Shown here: positions 35,501 through 47,459 of the stretch, in pieces | How the letters are laid out: each line of letters starts with the position of its first letter | Position numbering within the stretch: the stretch's first letter is position 1 | From: Lumbricus terrestris | Taxonomy: Eukaryota > Annelida > Clitellata > Crassiclitellata > Lumbricidae | Direction of reading: 5' to 3' | NCBI GenBank assembly: GCA_949752735.1 | Contig: OX457036.1 | Span: forward strand, 98,189,761-98,253,760 | DNA length: 64,000 bases | Translations under genes and position numbers: made by a program | Notes under the pieces: model-generated | What the model was told of the DNA's origin: nothing | Databases searched by the model: none | What the model saw: the letters and a program-made list of their open reading frames with translations, nothing else

Positions 35501-38500
35501 CACAGATCTTTAGCTATGCATCAGCATATTCACAAGCTCTCCAGAGATCTATCTTCAGTGGAGGCCGCTTGCCCGAAAGACCCGAAAGAAAGAGAGTGGT
35601 CTGTTTTATGTGCATGCTGACCTGGTGTTCGCTCGGCCTGAACTCTGAGTTGGCTTCTTGAAGAGGTGCTATATAAATTTTCTAAATGAATTAATGAATT
35701 TTCACAGTTTAGCACAGAGACTTTGCTGTTGTCTAACATTCTGGAATTTGTTGCCTAGCATCTGACGTGAACCCTTTGTCTTTCTGATCCTGTTTTTGAT
35801 TATGTTTTTGCATGGAAACCATCGTGTCTGATCTTTAGTTTGATTCTATTGTTAGGTTGAGAACTCAACTGATGAGTCACTCTTGAAGAAACATGATCAG
35901 TGCGAAAATCTGTAATTAAAAAGTTTTATAGAATTACAAGAAAGATAATTTCTCTTTAACCCCTTTACCGTGGAATAAATTTTTTAAATTTTTTCCACAC
36001 CCGTGTAATAATTTTTAGGTATTCTTGAAAATAATGGATGTGTTATATGGACAACCATGTAGGAGTATATCTGTAAGTTAACAATCCAGAAGTCTCTGTT
36101 TGCACTAAGAAACATAAATGTCAGCCTTTAATATTTAGTAGGTCTATAATAAATAGGCCCTAATAAATTTATGTAGCGCCAGTTTAGTAGGCATATATTT
36201 GCTTTGTAGCCTACGGTTATATTCCAAAGCGTGGTGTTGGGTTGAGAGCAACATCACAATCTCTACAGCAGGATCTTCTCTGCTTTCCAATTTTCAATCC
36301 CTCTTCCCACAGTGTGAACAACAGACTTTTGCAAAGCCTAGTAGGCCTAGGGACAGCCCTGCCCTCATTTCCAGGATTGAACTCCGGAAAATGTCTTCCA
36401 GTTGGTGGCAATGGAATTTCTGCATTTATGTGTAGGCCTAAATTATTTCTGTATTTTTGTAGATATGCATTTCTATAGTCATTCATGTGTATTTCTATAT
36501 TAGGCCTACTGTATTATATTCAGTATTCCACTGGATCCGTCATGCCAGGAAATGATTTTATAAATGATAGGCCTAAGCATTGACGCGTCCGATTTTTCAT
36601 CTTTTGGCCCACGTGTACGGCGAATTATGGTCGCACGGGACGGATTTCTGGCTGTCATTGCCTTCATCAAGAACGTTACTTGAACTAGAACTAAGTTTGC
36701 TATCATCAACAATGTCTAAATCGGACAAAATATCATTACTTTCAAGCAATAAACGTTGTAGTTCTTCACTAGACAAACCACGCTACCAACCCAAAACACG
36801 AACGACCATCCATTTTCTAGCGAACTATGTTTATATTTCTTGTTTTCCGCCCAGCAAATGACGTCATTTATAATATGGAAAACCGTTAGTACAATCGTGA
36901 AACATAATTATATTCACCTATGCCATTTGGGCGAGTTTATTCGGGATACGCGGCCGGCGAATTGACGCATAGCGCGTGGACGAGTTAACTCGGGGATCAC
37001 GCTGTACAATAGTTAACGCTGGACGAGTTAACTCGGGGATCACGGTAAAGAGGTTAATTTACTCTCTTGTTTGAGTTGACTGATTGAATTGAAAGTGCTT
37101 CAAAGAGGTATCTATATTGACAGAACTTTTTGGTGTTTATGATTCTAGATGACAAGAGAAAGAAAATGGTGAGTTGGCATTGTTTCGAACATAATTTTGG
37201 GTCAACCATCGGTAAATATTTGGATATTCAGCAATGTTTTAGGATCCTTTCACACGTGTTCAGAGTTTTAGTTTAGCAAAAATTCTCCTAAATTGTATTG
37301 CCTTGTTTGATAAACATTATAATCATAAAAGTTTATTTTTTTCAGAAAAATGTATGTAGCATCATGTCAGAAAACTTGCCAGTGGTTCTCTATGTGTTAG
37401 TATGGTCAATTGGTCACAGTGCTGCTTTCCATGGGAATAGAATCAGCCACGAACGCATAGATATCCATTGCGCAAACTCCTTTCCTCTTTCTGGAAACAC
37501 GTCAAAACTTACTGCTTCTCATTGGCCTTCAAGCACCTCAAGAACTGCTCTTCCATTGGCGACTGAATCATTGTTCCCAGTTCTATGTGACTTTGCATGC
37601 ATCACAAATTGCTTGTAATAATAATAATAACATTATAATTTTATTATTAGTATTATTTTTATGCCTGAATATATTTCTGATCCCTTGGAGACTTCAATTT
37701 TTAATTTATTATTTCTATGGACATGGGACAACCGTTTTATAACAGTAATTATAAAACATCGAAGTAATAATCTTGTCATATTTAGAAATATATTGTACAT
37801 AGTTTTGTTGATGCTGATCTCTGGCGATATATATATTTCTTGCAAACTGGTTCTGCCAGTCGTGCTTCAGAGTAGATGGATGAATTGATTCTTTTAATTT
37901 ATCCAAGAGGTCATTATTTTCTTTATTGTTTTCTGCTTATCATCTTAGGTGTCTGAACAAACAAAGAAAATGTCTGGAAGGTCAGTCATTGTTTTTCTTA
38001 CAGCGATCACCATCACTGTTCTATGTTGTCTCCTCCAGCTATAGCATGATCACAGTTTATGCCTTTCTTCTTTGATTTGAAATATTTTTATTTTTTTTTA
38101 CCGATGATTTTATTTCTTGATTGTGTACATGATACTAAGAATGGTAATCTGTGGATATGTATGATGGATCCATTCTGTTTTCTAGTTGGAATTGTCTTTA
38201 ACACTTGATCTAGATAGAAAGAATGAAGTGGTTGTCTGAATGATTAAGAGACTGAACATTTGGAGGTTCAGCGATTAAAGATGAACAGTGATTTGATAAA
38301 AATCCAGAATTGTTTGTTTGGATATTAAAGGCTCCACTGTTTGTGTCGATTGGATCTAGAGTTGCTCATTTCTCTTTGATCGTGAAAACTTTATAAGATG
38401 ATGATTAACTAAGATGATGATAACTTAAGATGATGATTAATTAATTAAGATGATGATTGATTAAGATGATTAATTAAGATGATGATGATTAATTGATCGG

Positions 38501-39265
38501 TTAGGTCTTCTTCTCGTGGTCTGCTGCCTGGATCGGATGATCGACAGAGATCAACGTCGATTAAACAGATTCTATTCAGCCAACAAAGGTAAACATAATT
38601 TAAACATTTAAACATTGTTCATCTGTTTTGTTTTTAAACGAGATTATTTTATCTGCTTAGTTGACACGATGCATATTAATCACGAAGAAACCTTTGACCT
38701 ATCGTAAGGTTTCTTGTGGATTTCTACCCTACGTACATCATCCACTGCCAGCTCTGTATCTAATGAGTGTTATCACACGTCATCAACGCTATCAGTCGAA
38801 AGATGAGGCAAGAAAGGAGAGGGACTAGCCACCCGGTCTCCTCGTATGCAAAGAGTGTGAAAATTGAAGCAACTGACTCTCCTACCCATGGATTCCTCTC
38901 AGACCCAACGACACATATTGACACACAACGAATAGACAAGACATGTTATTAGCCATTATTTTGTCTGATGTGTCAATAGCCACAACAACAACTTGTGTGG
39001 TTTTCGTTAGTTGTTGTATAATGAAACTGACGTAACAAAGCTGATGGTGACTGTTCCTTCTCTGCATCAGGACCCACTGCATGGAACCATCTTTCCAACC
39101 ATGTGAAGAATGCGCCGTGTCTGAAGACATTTAAATGACAGCATAGAATAGACCTATTTTTATAAACAATAATAATATTCGTGTCATTCAACTTTTTAAC
39201 TCTTAACTCGTGTACAGCACCCTTGCCTTTCACCTCGACTGAACTATGGTGCTACAAAAAGCATC

Positions 39266-39298
<33 letters not shown>

Positions 39299-39562
39299 GT
39301 ATTATTGTTATCATTATTATTAATATTTTATTATTATTACTATTGCTGCAAGGGTGCACGCAGTACATCTGAATTGAAGTCATTGTTTCATTTCATCTTC
39401 CTTCAATGTTTCGTCTTCAGCAGCAGCAGCCGAGAGAACGATGACAGCCATCGTCTCGTTGACATTGACTCCTACGACCTTGACGGGAGTCATCCGTTGA
39501 ACCTGTGGGACTCGGCATCCAACGCTTCTCCAGCCGACTCCATCTCCACTGGAAACAGTTAG
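27694..39562 (+). CDS. ATXN7L3: SGF11/ATXN7L3-like subunit of the SAGA deubiquitinase module
   Basis: Ten exons join in frame to 255 residues: 27694-27726, 28801-28916, 32371-32387, 33106-33274, 33927-34018, 34778-34840, 37149-37168, 37949-37980, 38505-38588 and 39421-39562. Residues about 10-48 form the SGF11 N-terminal helix region ([20 protein letters not shown]) that packs into the USP22/SGF73/ENY2 assembly. Residues 77-103 are the SGF11 zinc finger (ligands C79, C82, H94 and C98, then [13 protein letters not shown]), which contacts the nucleosome in the known module. Together they remove ubiquitin from histone H2B in the nucleus. The rest is an acidic then basic low-complexity linker, and the C-terminus ends in [14 protein letters not shown]. 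The SCA7 domain of vertebrate ATXN7L3 is absent, so the protein is closer in plan to fly SGF11. The first exon has a weak donor (TTCG/GTTTGT). The other junctions agree in phase. Confidence 0.9.
29134..32084. mobile_element. 2.95-kb foldback transposon, near-perfect long palindrome
   Basis: The left end GGGTCATTCCACGTCAAATC and the right end, whose complement reads GGGTCATTCCATGTCATATC, are flanked by 4-bp TATT on both sides (29130-29133 and 32085-32088). The arms (about 29134-30475 and 30560-32084) are near-identical over more than 1.3 kb. Frames of 101, 133 and 62 codons recur unchanged in the other arm, which shows very few differences. Each arm contains about three tandem units of about 196 bp (GACTGTCATATCTAG at 29861, 30057 and 30253 on the left). 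The centre is a spacer of about 85 bp. No transposase is encoded. It lies in intron 2 of the SGF11-like gene, just before the 17-nt microexon. Confidence 0.9.
32371..32387 (+). other. ATXN7L3: 17-nt microexon of the SGF11-like gene
   Basis: TTTATTTCAG precedes the 17 bases and GTAAGC follows. In phase it supplies ESQKQFE between LLDETDY (exon 2) and [12 protein letters not shown] (exon 4). In the human protein the matching stretch reads DSMKDFE, the same length, which strongly supports the microexon. Confidence 0.88.
32452..32503 (+). repeat. CA dinucleotide microsatellite
   Basis: About 25 CA units with two interrupting CG changes, in the short intron after the 17-nt microexon. Confidence 0.95.
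34014..34240 (+). repeat. 22-bp tandem repeat carrying copies of the exon 5 splice donor
   Basis: Exon 5 of the SGF11-like gene ends CACAAAG/GTAACG. The same word is then repeated every 22 bp about ten times (AAAGGTAACGATGTTTTATC with small changes). One copy at about 34129 is AAAGGTAAG, closer to the donor consensus than the annotated site. The use of any of the next copies would change phase or bring in a stop. Confidence 0.92.
35090..35690 (+). mobile_element. degenerate LINE 3' region with tail
   Basis: Broken plus-strand frames show [20 protein letters not shown] and FTIVE words from a reverse transcriptase C-terminus. The segment ends GGTGCTATATAAATTTTCTA, followed by AATGAATT repeats, a typical 3' tail. 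It is heavily decayed. Confidence 0.45.
35956..37057 (-). mobile_element. piggyBac-type element with transposase N-terminal remnant
   Basis: Both ends are TTAA followed by an inverted repeat: TTAACCCCTTTACCGTGG on the left and, in complement, TTAACCTCTTTACCGTGA on the right. TTAA target duplication is specific for piggyBac. On the minus strand at about 36589-36779 a frame reads [20 protein letters not shown] and then [10 protein letters not shown], which resembles the acidic N-terminus of piggyBac transposases, and it ends at a stop. The catalytic part is absent. A 24-bp subterminal word (GGACGAGTTAACTCGGGGAT) occurs twice near the right end. It lies in an intron of the SGF11-like gene. Confidence 0.8.
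37149..37168 (+). other. ATXN7L3: 20-nt microexon of the SGF11-like gene
   Basis: GATTCTAG precedes and GTGAGT follows. It supplies DKRKKM in the basic linker and restores phase 0 between exons 6 and 8. It lies in the region that aligns with the basic linker of ATXN7L3, where sequence is poorly conserved, so support is mainly splice signals and phase. Confidence 0.65.
39020..39135 (+). mobile_element. small LINE 3'-end fragment
   Basis: A plus-strand frame reads [20 protein letters not shown], the C-terminal block of CR1/L2-like reverse transcriptases. It is very short and lies in the last intron of the SGF11-like gene. Confidence 0.5.
39263..39345 (+). repeat. ATT trinucleotide microsatellite
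   Basis: Imperfect ATT repeats in the last intron of the SGF11-like gene. Confidence 0.9.
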
Positions 39563-42480
39563 TCTCGACCCGTTCACTCCCACTCCATCCTCCTCCGACC
39601 GTCGGTCGATTAACGTTCCGTCTCTTTCAATCGCTCGTCGCAATTCGCAGCCTTGCGATCAAAAGGTCAAGCAGCAAGGTGCCACTTGCGTTCGAACGAA
39701 GGATGCAATTGCATCCACTGGAAAGTCCGCTCTCCATTGCACACTTGCGTGCATTTATTTATAATATATGCCTGGACTTGTTGTGCATATAAATGCAGTT
39801 GGTGATGTGCGAAGAATCTGGCTAATTATGTGAAGTGGTGTTATTTCCACCAAAGCCATCAATGTGAGACTGGCTAATTAATCTATCATGCATACGAATT
39901 GCTGTGTAATGTTGTTAAATACAATCGACTTTTTCACCATTATTCATCCTTGTTAATCTGCTTACATACGTCACACACCGTGTCATAATCATGCCATCTA
40001 ATGACTTTGCATCAATGAGTTCACACTCTATATGCTATATACATGTATGTAATGTATATATATAAATATATATATATATGATGGTGATACTAATATATAA
40101 TTGTGAATTATTGGCAGAGTGGACGAACTTTATCATGTTCAGTGTTTATTGCTGAGTGTATTTTTTAGATGCTGTGTATTAGAGGTTCTATGACTTCTCT
40201 TGGTTCGGTTAGGATTTAGTGTTTTCAGTGGAGCCTTGCTTTTATGCTAGAGGAGCTATACGAATGTTCAATTACATTACGATGTCATCCAGTTACATTA
40301 CGATGTCATCCAGTTACATTACGATGTCATCAAAGACGTTTCATCTTCTGTTGGATGATAATTGACGGTCATTCGTAGATGCTTTGTCGTCGGCTTTTGC
40401 ATCGTATATCGATCTGTGGTTGGTTTTTCTGCTGTATATATAGCGATGATTAGTGGATGATTTCAGATGATATTAATGTGATGAGGGATTTATTTCTGTT
40501 GATGATTAATTTATGAGAATGTCAAATTGTCAACTAACCATTGCTCTAAAAGACCTTCTCACCTCCAGGGCGACTTGCTACAAATTTTGTGTCGTTTAAT
40601 TTCAATTTGATATTGACTTCATGTAGGAAGTAAATAAAAACCTTGTGATTCACTTGACCTGGTTTTGGACATGGTTGCCATGACAGTTAAAAATAGTGAA
40701 CTTCTCTGTATAATCATCCAATGCAAATCTGTTGCGTGAAGATTCTGGTTTGTGCTTCGATGTTATGTGATTTGAATCTTGGATTAATATGTGGACCTTG
40801 AAGTGCATGTCAGCCATGGAATGGTCTGCGGTGATGAGAGATCTTACGTAATCAGTGGAGGAAAAACTGAAAATTAACAGGAGACCTTATGGTAGTAATA
40901 GAAAAAGTTTATGTTTAATCTCTGCCCACTGCAGGGTATGGGGGGAGTCTTTCGATTCTCTACATTTTGAAAGATGGTAGCCTATTGTGCTGATGCTTGT
41001 AGAGAGGCTGATGTTTGCGAATGCATTATGCATATCATCATTCTCTGATAGTTTCAGACATGTCAACGTTTCTTCTAAAATCTCTGTTTGGTGAAATGAT
41101 TTGTGAAGTTCTGTGAATGTTGCTGGAGCTATGGTTGCTTCTTTACGAGATTCAAATTGTGATAACAATGAAATATTTGCAACCGTTGTGCAAGACCTTG
41201 GCAGTATCAAATGCCAGCAGGAAACCTTCCATCATCTTTTTTGTGATTATTAAAAACTCTGAATGAAATATTGTAAAGAATAAAATAGCAATTATAGTAA
41301 TATTAACGAGATAAGGAATGCCATGTCCATCAAATGAACTTTTAAATAATGTAATTGTGTCCGATGGGTAGAAACCGAGTGGTGGACTATTTTGAAGACA
41401 TTTTCTGTTGATAGTCGTTTCAGGCATTCAGCCTTAAACAAGACAATATTATTATTATATTCGAATGATTTGATCAATTGTCAATTTCTGTCGTCTAACT
41501 GTCTACTGCTGATTGCGTTGTTCGTTCGGTCGATGTATGATGTCTTATTATTTTCTTATGTGATGAAATGAACAGTGTAAAATGTAAATTCGGTGTTGAA
41601 TTGTTTTAGTGTAATTCTATTATTCTTAGATTTCTACCAACTGCTTCAATTAAATCGTGAGCCTCGATTTGATTGGCCGGATGTCGAGCTCTTCTTTGTA
41701 AAATGAATATTATGTTGTTTTGTGTGTGATAATCAAAAGCTGATCCTCTAATAAACTATACTATTGGTCTTCTAGATGTGTTTCTGTACCTAACTTCTGT
41801 TAGGTATGTTGTCTAAAGCCAAGATTCTTGCCTTGCTATCAGTTGCAGAAATGGAACCATGAAATCTCGTCAGCTTGAAATTTTCGACTGTGAAATGCTG
41901 CATGGAAAGAAACTCCATTTCATGTCACATGTCAACCAGGTCATCAAAAGTGACTCTATCTCTGTTTCCACTCAAAACTTCTAAGCCCTCGTGTTTCCAC
42001 TAAATTTCTTCAAAGTTTTGATTTCAGTGCAACTAATACTATCATAGCAAGAATGATATGTAGGCTAACTTTAAGTTTGATTAAATTAACTAATAAATAT
42101 ATACAATTTTGTGTGTCTCAGTCGGAAATCACAACTTTGATCATTTTAATGGCCATAGTAAAGCCAAAGAACTTTTCATCTCCCACATCTGGATTATGGA
42201 GCAGTGTGTGACGGTGCCAGCTATGTAATTTCAGCAGGTCACATCAAAGTCCCCTGATTGTTATTCAGAAGGTGGAAGAAATTAATTAAAGTAAATGTTA
42301 AAAATAGAAAAGCGTTTTTGGCAGGTCATCAGTCATGTCAGAAGTAAAATAGGCAACCCCAACCTATGTTATGTATATTCGTTTAATGAGCAAAAATAGG
42401 TTGACAAACCGCAACCTGGTACATTGAGACAGACAAAAATTACACTGAAATAAAAAATATTAAAGGGAGCGATCAGTTTT
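39563..42480 (+). other. 3' flank of the SGF11-like gene
   Basis: This probably includes a long 3' untranslated region. It holds a TA run at 40057-40079 and a 22-bp triple repeat (CAGTTACATTACGATGTCAT) at 40270-40330. The minus-strand frames of about 100 codons at 40887-41427 have no motif that I recognise and are not called. Confidence 0.4.
40633..40638 (+). promoter_or_regulatory. candidate polyadenylation signal AATAAA
   Basis: An AATAAA lies 1.07 kb after the SGF11-like stop codon, followed by GT-rich sequence (TTGTGATTCACTTGACCTGG, TTTTGG). It is the best candidate for the transcript end, but other signals may be used (another AATAAA at about 41751). Confidence 0.4.
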
Positions 42481-42499
42481 GGAATTATATTGAATCGAT

Positions 42500-43740
42500 A
42501 GTTAGACTATGCTTTAATAACATGTTTGAAAAGGACTCTAGAAACAAAGTTTCGGTCATCTTTGCTCGGAAGTTCAAAATTGTGCATATAGACCCTGAGA
42601 CCTGGACGAAGACCTCGAAGGACATGGAAGTCGTTCCTGGTCACTGCATGCAGCAGTCGGTCCTCAGCCAAATCGACTCGCATTGCAACTGTTGCGGCAC
42701 CTGATGGGAGATAACCCATAAACTGCCTTCTTATGAGCAGTCTCTCGAGTCTATGTCGATCAGCGGCTGTAGTAAGGCCCCACCAGGCAGGAGCAGCGTA
42801 GAGCAGTTTAGCAACGGCTGTTGCCTCTGTCACGGCGTACGTGGCTGTTGGAGGTAGACCATTTGCTCGTAGTAACCTCAGAGCGCAAAGAGAACTTGCA
42901 CAAGATCCATGGACCTCATTGACATGTGGTCCTACACTTAGGTCGTGCTGCAAGGTGTCACCTAGAATCCGCATTGTGTTGACGTGTTCCATTCCATCAA
43001 GTATTGGAGGATAAGCATCTGCTCCTTGTCAAGCTATGATCATTTCCCTGGACTTGGTAGTAGGGCCTATCTAGTCTAAGATTGTTTCCCTCAACCCATG
43101 TGGATACATGCTTCAATTCTTCACTGATGGCTGAACGCATCCATAATGGTACCAAAGATATTAGATTTTTAAAGCTCTAATATCTTTGATGGTACAATTA
43201 AGTACGTGTCATCCGCATACCGTACTTCACAAGTATGTTCTCATGATAGATGGCTTGGAGATCTGTGGTGACGTTGCCACCGTTTTGGAGAGGTTTGGAA
43301 CAATTTGATGAGAGGAGACGAAGAACTGTATAAAAAAATGCCCCTGGATATTCTATGTGCAGAGAAGCAAAGCAGATAATAATTAAGATTGTGGCTCTCA
43401 AGGCATAGATGGAAGAAGAGCAAGAACTCAGGACACGACTGACATACGGTGAAGCCCGTAAGTCACTGCTAATGGTTACACCGAGAACAACCATGCAGTC
43501 AACCCTCTTGATGCCTGGCAGTGGATGAGGAAGGACAGCCCCTATTGAACGCCGGTTGAAAATCATCTCACGCGACTTGGTTGGATTAAGCTTTAAGTTG
43601 TTTCTGGTTTTCTTAAGCAAGTCCTTCACTCGCAATTGCTCGTAATCGTAATCTCGAGACTTCTACAGCGCCCACAAAAGCCAAGTCGCGGGAACCAGCT
43701 TATTCACAGGCGCTCAATCAAAACAAAATCGATAGGCAGC
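42500..43740 (-). mobile_element. LINE fragments, reverse transcriptase C-terminus in two pieces
   Basis: Two minus-strand frames repeat the same domain region. 43635-43198 gives LKLNPTKSREMIFNRRSIG and VVLGVTISSDLRASPYV. 42992-42507 gives MRILGDTLQHDLSVGPHVNE, LLYAAPAWWGL and ELPSKDDRNFVSRVLFKHV. The order suggests one damaged copy and an overlapping second copy. The C-terminus matches that of the LINE at 5890-7116. A separate LINE/SINE tail (GCGCCCACAAAAGCCAAGTC) lies at 43655-43740. Confidence 0.75.
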
Positions 43741-43850
43741 GGGTCAAGTCTTCTGCATGAAACTCCGAGTCAGTGTCCGCGCTGTAGTCAGGAGCGCTTC
43801 TGAGTAGTAATATAGGGGGCGCTATAGCAATTATGGTTTTAGACATAGAC
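43741..43850 (+). mobile_element. SINE 3' part
   Basis: GGTCAAGTCTTCTGCATGAA, then ACTCCGAGTCAGTG, then AGTCAGGAGCGCTTCTGAGT and GGGGGCGCTATAGC match the body and tail of the SINE at 47992-48200 (GTGAAACTCCGATTCAGTGT, GGAGCGCTTCTTAGTA). The pol III head is missing. Confidence 0.6.
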
Positions 43851-44081
43851 ATCATAATGATTATAGCAAATGTAAGTTGTCTCTGGTTCTAGACCGTTTC
43901 ACCCGCTCCGGAAGTTGTGTATCAGAAGACAGGTGATAGACGTAACATTCTAGCAAGTTGAAAATGAGTTGCACGTGCTGAATTATGTGGCGCAATTCGT
44001 TCTACGTGTATAGAGCGTAAGTGTTTCGTTTTTGTGTAATAATATAAAGTAAGCGACGCCTTTTAAATCACCTCGTTAGCC

Positions 44082-46291
44082 ATGGATTCGTTTGAAGGAA
44101 ATCTTGTCTCTGAATTGTATGTTGATGAGGAATTCTGTCCTCGCGTGATGGATCGCTTATACGAGATGCAACGAAGTCGGACTCTGTGCGACATGAACCT
44201 AGGCTTAGATCATAACGCAGCAGTCCACTCGCTGTCCATCCATCGCTGTGTCTTGGCCGCAAACAGCCCTGCTTTCTGCACCCTACTCGGCGAAGCGTCA
44301 GCACCTGAAGTGACCCTGATAGTTGGGAACTCTGTGGTAGTCGAATCGCTCATCGAATACATGTATTCAGGGAGATTGAGGGTTAGCCTTTCGGTGGCGA
44401 GGGATCTACTAAGACTAGGAAGGGATTACACGATTGGAAATGTCGCCTGCTTAGTCGAGCAACATCTGTCTAAGTCGTTGAGTCTATCCACCTGGTTCGA
44501 AATCTTTCGGATTGCCGGCGAGTTTCAACTGACGTCCATTGAACAAAAGACTTCTGAATTTGTGGGTGCAAACATTGATAAAATTTTTGAAGGAGATGAA
44601 GTTGAACATCTGAATTATGATGCGATACGCAGAATTCTGACTGCAAGTCAGTCTACTGATGGTTTGAAGTGGAAGGTCCACGTCATTCTGCATTGGTGCG
44701 CAAGAGATATTAATGAGCGAGTTTGCAGAGTTGCAGAACTGTTGGATCTCGTAAACTTTACAGCTCTCGATACATTTTCGTTGCAAGTAAGACTTATGGA
44801 GGAATCTGCAAAAGGGAATCACAGTGCATTTGATTTTGCTATTCAAGATTGTCTTAGTCGTGTAGAAAATTCTGCAGTGAACTTAAATTGCACAAAACTT
44901 GGTACTAACGAAGAATTTGAAACAGGAACTACAGCCAAAGATATCCAGGCAGTTTCTAAAATTGATGAGAATTTTGTTGAACAGCTTGTGAAGGTAAACG
45001 ATGAGAAGAAGCTTGACCATGGAAGACAAACTGGTGGAGATGGGAGCAAAGGATTCTTGAAATGTTACCACCACAGTTTGAAGAGAAAAAGTCACTGCAA
45101 CCAAAGGATTGAAGTAAAAAGTTCATTGGAATCCCGCAACACTGAAGCAGTCAGCATTTCGTTATCTGAAGAGGCAGATGATCCGGAAGAGATATCAGTT
45201 GAATCGTCCACAGTGGAATTAAGTGAAAGTGAAACAGATGAGAGAGAAAATCCAATAACTACCAAATCTGAAATTTTATATTTTAGAAATGTCTTCACGG
45301 GAGCTGAAGGGTTGCTGACGGCCATGCCAAGCAGAGCATCGAATAAGAAGCTGCAGCTGTCTTCTTCAAACGTTGGCGCTCTTTCAGTCTCTCAATGTTC
45401 AAACTCCACGACGGTTTGTGGAGATGGCCGCAAGAAGTTGACAAGAGTTCGTAGGAAGAGAGCAAAAACAGGTAGATTTTTTATTTATTTGATGAGTTAG
45501 GTAGATCTATGCTCAATTATTAAGCCACAGTTCCTCAATAATGATCCTAGGATCTAAACACTACAGCACTTTTTTTTAATGATTTGTCAGTTTAACTTGA
45601 CATAATTATAAGGGTCCAACTCAAGGTGTATTTAGACAAATTTATTCATTCAGGGGACTTGTGTAGCGTCTTTCCAAGATAATCGTAAAAAATGTAAGAT
45701 ACATAAACTCGCCCTAAAAGCATAGTCACCAGAAACAGCTTATTCACAAGCATGCTCTGTAGTCAGAGGTGTTCCCAGTGATAAAGCTCTAAGTGATTTC
45801 ATTGCTTGTGAAAAGGTGTATGCAGAGTCACTAGAGCTCTAAAGAACGTGCAGATCTGAAGGTAGGTTATTCCACGTGGTTGTCCCATCTACTGAAAATC
45901 ACAAAATGTTGTCTAAGTTTCCTTCCATTCAAATTTTAACATTCTTTCAATGGTACAATAACTGAAGTGCGCAGTTTGTCAAAGGTGGAATCAGACTGAC
46001 ATTGCTAGAATCATTGTTTTCAGCACAAAACTAACTTTTCATGAGCATTGTTCGATACAGAATCACTGTGTACCTGATGCACGAACTTTGAGGGTCTTGA
46101 AAAACACCTTTTGCACCTTACATAGGTCACCTTTTATTATTTCTACTAATTAATCTAACAATTGTAAGTTTGAGTTTGCTGAATTTACTCTTTTGGACTC
46201 GTTGACCTCAGTGTACAAGTTGTTCAAGTGTAGATTTATTGAAACTGCGCCAATAAATCAATCAATCAATAAATCAATCAATAAATCAATA

Positions 46292-46324
<33 letters not shown>

Positions 46325-46343
46325 ATAAATCAATCAATCAATA

Positions 46344-46387
<44 letters not shown>

Positions 46388-46475
46388 TATCAATAAATCA
46401 ATCAATAAATAAATCTATAAATCAATCAATAAATCAATCAATCAATCAATAAATAAATCAATAAATCAATCAATA

Positions 46476-46506
<31 letters not shown>

Positions 46507-46507
46507 A

Positions 46508-46568
<61 letters not shown>

Positions 46569-46615
46569 ATCAATAAATCAATCAATAAATCAATCAATAA
46601 ATCAATCAATAAATA

Positions 46616-46648
<33 letters not shown>

Positions 46649-46743
46649 ATCAATAAATCAATAAATCAATCAATAAATCAATCAATAAATCAATCAATAA
46701 ATCAATCAATAAATAAATCAATCAATCAATAAATCAATCAATA

Positions 46744-46796
<53 letters not shown>

Positions 46797-46827
46797 ATCA
46801 ATAAATCAATCAATAAATCAATCAATA

Positions 46828-46868
<41 letters not shown>

Positions 46869-46955
46869 ATCAATAAATCAATAAATCAATCAATAAATCA
46901 ATAAATCAATCAATCAATAAATCAATCAATAAATAAATCAATAAATAAATCTATA

Positions 46956-46986
<31 letters not shown>

Positions 46987-47007
46987 AAATCAATAAATCA
47001 ATCAATA

Positions 47008-47038
<31 letters not shown>

Positions 47039-47039
47039 A

Positions 47040-47072
<33 letters not shown>

Positions 47073-47075
47073 ATA

Positions 47076-47106
<31 letters not shown>

Positions 47107-47147
47107 AAATCAATCAATAAATCAATCAATAAATCAATCAATAAATA

Positions 47148-47180
<33 letters not shown>

Positions 47181-47195
47181 ATCAATAAATCAATA

Positions 47196-47228
<33 letters not shown>

Positions 47229-47271
47229 ATCAATAAATCAATCAATAAATCAATCAATAAATCAATCAATA

Positions 47272-47352
<81 letters not shown>

Positions 47353-47427
47353 ATCAATAAATCAATCAATAAATCAATAAATCAATCAATAAATCAATCA
47401 ATAAATAAATCAATAAATAAATCAATA

Positions 47428-47459
<32 letters not shown>

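Noticed and set aside
37298..37618. 106-codon plus-strand frame in an SGF11-like intron
   Set aside because: No domain and no conserved words. The adjacent microexon and exon 8 fit the known gene without it.
40887..41427. Two overlapping minus-strand frames of 107 and 91 codons after the SGF11-like gene
   Set aside because: No recognisable motif, no splice partners and AT-rich composition. Left as the 3' flank.
44068..45325. Minus-strand frames of 68-120 codons
   Set aside because: They are shadows of the BTB-BACK coding exon.
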